From the NCBI RefSeq assembly GCF_019966515.1, contig NZ_JAIMIB010000004.1, forward strand, positions 186,001-250,000: DNA of 64,000 nucleotides, given 5' to 3'. Source of the DNA: Roseovarius aestuarii (GTDB taxonomy: Bacteria; Pseudomonadota; Alphaproteobacteria; Rhodobacterales; Rhodobacteraceae). The position numbers and the translations under genes were made by a program. Under the pieces are notes generated by a model. It worked only from the letters and a program-made list of their open reading frames with translations. It was not told the DNA's origin and did not search any database. The stretch's first letter is position 1. Each line of letters begins with the position of its first letter. Shown here one piece after another: positions 62,434 through 64,000 of this stretch.

Positions 62434-63302
62434 CAGGCGGCACTCTGTTTTACGTTCTTCAAAGCTTCTTCAAGTTCATTGAAGCTGGGGCGGCAGTGTG
62501 ATGGGGTGTTTTGCCGACCTACCTCGATACAGATATTCGTTGCATGGTTATGTAGATTGGCAACAAGAACTTCGCGGATCAACTGATAGAAATGTCCGTC
62601 CTCTTCGACCACGGCTTTGACCTTGCCAGCAAAAGGGCCAACCAGGCCATAGGACAGGAATACTCCCAGAAAAGTCCCCACAAGCGCACCACCGATCATC
62701 TTACCTAAGATCTCCGGTGGCTGATCAATAGCCGCCATGGTCTTGATAACACCCAATACCGCGGCCACGATGCCGAGAGCTGGCAAACCGTCGGCCATTG
62801 TCTGCAAGGCGTGGCTGGAATGCATGGCATGATGCATCGTTGCATCCATGCGCTTCTCCAGGATTTCTTCGACCTGATGCGGATCATCGTAATTCATCGA
62901 TGCCGAACGCAGCGTGTCGCTGATCAATGAGATCGCCTCGCTGTCGCCCAGAATTTTTGGGTATTTCGAGAATATGGAAGAGTTTTCCGGTTCCTCGACA
63001 TGTTCCTCAATCGCGACCGGATTCTGCCGAGCTAAGCGGATCAGTTCGAACAACAGGCAAAGCAGATCCCGATAGTCATCGTGCTTCCATTTCGGACCTT
63101 TGAAGACTTTGCCGACATCTTTAAGGGTGTGCTTGATGGCCGCCATGTCGTTGCTGATCAAGAAGGCGCCGGCAGCTGCGCCGCCGATCATCATCATTTC
63201 GAATGGCAATGCTTTCAGGATGATCCCAAGTTTGCCACCCGCTGCAATGTAGCCGCCAAATACCATCGCGAATATCACGAGGATACCGATAATACCAATC
63301 AT
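62433..63302 (-). CDS. motA: Flagellar motor stator protein MotA
   Basis: A 289-residue MotA with four membrane helices (about 2-20, 30-50, 175-195, 205-228) and a charged cytoplasmic loop. Hallmarks: ALQTMADGLPALGIVAAVLG, IKTMAAIDQPPEILGKMIGG and LVGTFLGVFLSYGLVGPFA. It forms the proton channel with MotB, which is not encoded beside it. The next gene overlaps by one base. Confidence 0.96.
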   Translation of the reverse strand: MIGIIGILVIFAMVFGGYIAAGGKLGIILKALPFEMMMIGGAAAGAFLISNDMAAIKHTLKDVGKVFKGPKWKHDDYRDLLCLLFELIRLARQNPVAIEEHVEEPENSSIFSKYPKILGDSEAISLISDTLRSASMNYDDPHQVEEILEKRMDATMHHAMHSSHALQTMADGLPALGIVAAVLGVIKTMAAIDQPPEILGKMIGGALVGTFLGVFLSYGLVGPFAGKVKAVVEEDGHFYQLIREVLVANLHNHATNICIEVGRQNTPSHCRPSFNELEEALKNVKQSAA

Positions 63303-63373
63303 CGTCTTCTCCAGTCGAGCGTGTTCACATCAACCTGCCATCGCCGAGTTAAAATATATTGAGTATTTTCAAA

Positions 63374-63985
63374 TTATTCGGTGGGAACGTTGGTATTTCT
63401 GCCGGCCAGGACCACGCTGTATGCATGCGCCGCTTCGGGGCTAAGGCCAGCCATGACGGCGGCCGCCGCCTCCGGACGCATTCGGCCAATAAATCCGGCG
63501 GCAAAACTCGGATCCATCTCCTCGAACAACGCGGCCGCCTGCTTGGGCTTCATGTTTTCGTAGACTTTTGTTAGCCGGTCTAGATCGCTTTCGGCTGCCG
63601 TATCCGCCAAGGCGATCGTATCGCGCAATGCCTCTTCCGCCGCCGTGAGTTCGGACAATTTTCGTTCTATTTCCTGATTGGCGATCTTTAGCGCCTGCAT
63701 TCTGTCTTGCAGCGCTACTTCCTGACTGGTGATCCGTGCTTCACGCTGGCGAAACGCATCCAGCATAGGCTGATAATCGTCGAGCGTTTCACAGGCGGCA
63801 TATTCAGGCGCGGCACTCCTCTCTTGCGTCTCGGTAGCGTCAGGTGCCTTTGCAAAAGCCTGACCTGCGTCATCGCCGAGCCTTATGAGTGCGGAACCAA
63901 CGAGCAGGGCCGAAATCGCGACCAACGTGCCACGCCCCTGAGTCCGGCGGCGGCTTTTTTTCCTCTGAGCTTTCGCTTTTACCAT
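63374..63985 (-). CDS. motE: MotE-like flagellar protein (MgtE N-domain)
   Basis: A 203-residue protein: a basic N terminus (KAKAQRKKSRRRTQ), one membrane helix (about 20-38), a periplasmic coiled coil (about 80-140: ALQDRMQALKIANQEIERKL), and an MgtE_N-like helical domain (about 140-195: YENMKPKQAAALFEEMDPSF, MRPEAAAAVMAGLSPEAAHA). MotE proteins act as MotC/stator chaperones in rhizobia; here it sits directly upstream of motA. The start codon is 15 bases from the window edge. Confidence 0.82.
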   Translation of the reverse strand: MVKAKAQRKKSRRRTQGRGTLVAISALLVGSALIRLGDDAGQAFAKAPDATETQERSAAPEYAACETLDDYQPMLDAFRQREARITSQEVALQDRMQALKIANQEIERKLSELTAAEEALRDTIALADTAAESDLDRLTKVYENMKPKQAAALFEEMDPSFAAGFIGRMRPEAAAAVMAGLSPEAAHAYSVVLAGRNTNVPTE

Positions 63986-64000
63986 GTCACCAAATCCTAT

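Noticed and set aside
1..64000. tRNA, rRNA, CRISPR array, insertion sequence or prophage
   Set aside because: None was recognised on either strand; no transposase, integrase, array-like repeats or cloverleaf with CCA end was seen by eye. A covariance-model scan would be the decisive check.

Overview
The window looks like a chromosomal segment of a marine alphaproteobacterium of the Rhodobacteraceae (Roseobacter group). The basis is the set of families present: a FlaF/FlbT flagellin module, a DUF1217 flagellar protein, a FlgJ reduced to the rod-binding domain with a separate lytic transglycosylase, the five-step HutF histidine route, a divergent mutM/ubiE-ubiB pair, a TAXI-type TRAP transporter, and a CtrA-type box (TTAA-N7-TTAA). 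Coding density is high. I saw no tRNA, rRNA, insertion sequence, prophage or CRISPR array, and no gene-free stretch exceeds 300 bases.

Layout. 1-3585: end of a surface-polysaccharide cluster (partial glycosyltransferase, GT14-like transferase, two-domain sulfotransferase). 3606-7421: envelope and stress operon read leftward (rnd, lptC, lptA, lptB, hpf, ptsN). 7525-14738: catabolic and transport locus around a divergent promoter, with a BKACE-type beta-keto acid cleavage protein and a class III aminotransferase on one side, and an RpiR regulator, TAXI-TRAP transporter and UspA protein on the other. 14853-18266: two histidine kinases and a single-domain response regulator, with a good CtrA box in front of the second kinase. 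18435-28178: mixed housekeeping and metabolic genes (aroC, EamA exporter, HU, AMP nucleosidase, VOC protein, LysR regulator with class II aldolase and sterol desaturase-like genes, two SDRs, a small membrane-anchored protein). 28272-35236: hut locus (hutC-hutF leftward; hutI-hutH-hutU-DUF1810 rightward) around a palindromic operator. 35268-42343: aspC-like, sseA, enoyl-CoA hydratase, mutM, ubiE, ubiB and an APH-family phosphotransferase.

42536-63985 is one large flagellar cluster: flgD, fliK; flgJ-like, flgN-like, flagellin, flaF, flbT, DUF1217; fliI; flgB, flgC, fliE, fliQ, flgF, flgG, flgA, flgH, fliL; then leftward motE, motA, a large secreted AMIN/helical-repeat protein, an SltF-like transglycosylase, flhA, fliR, flhB and a fliJ-like gene. 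fliP, flgI, flgE, flgK, flgL, fliF, fliG, fliM, fliN and motB are not in the window.

The items most worth a second look are: the BKACE locus, whose cleavage enzyme has changed key residues; the AMIN/helical-repeat protein coupled to motA; the three-hairpin leader of the flagellin mRNA next to flbT; the two sister kinases with an Rcp1-like regulator and CtrA box; and the RpiR gene, whose apparent promoter and operator imply a TTG start.
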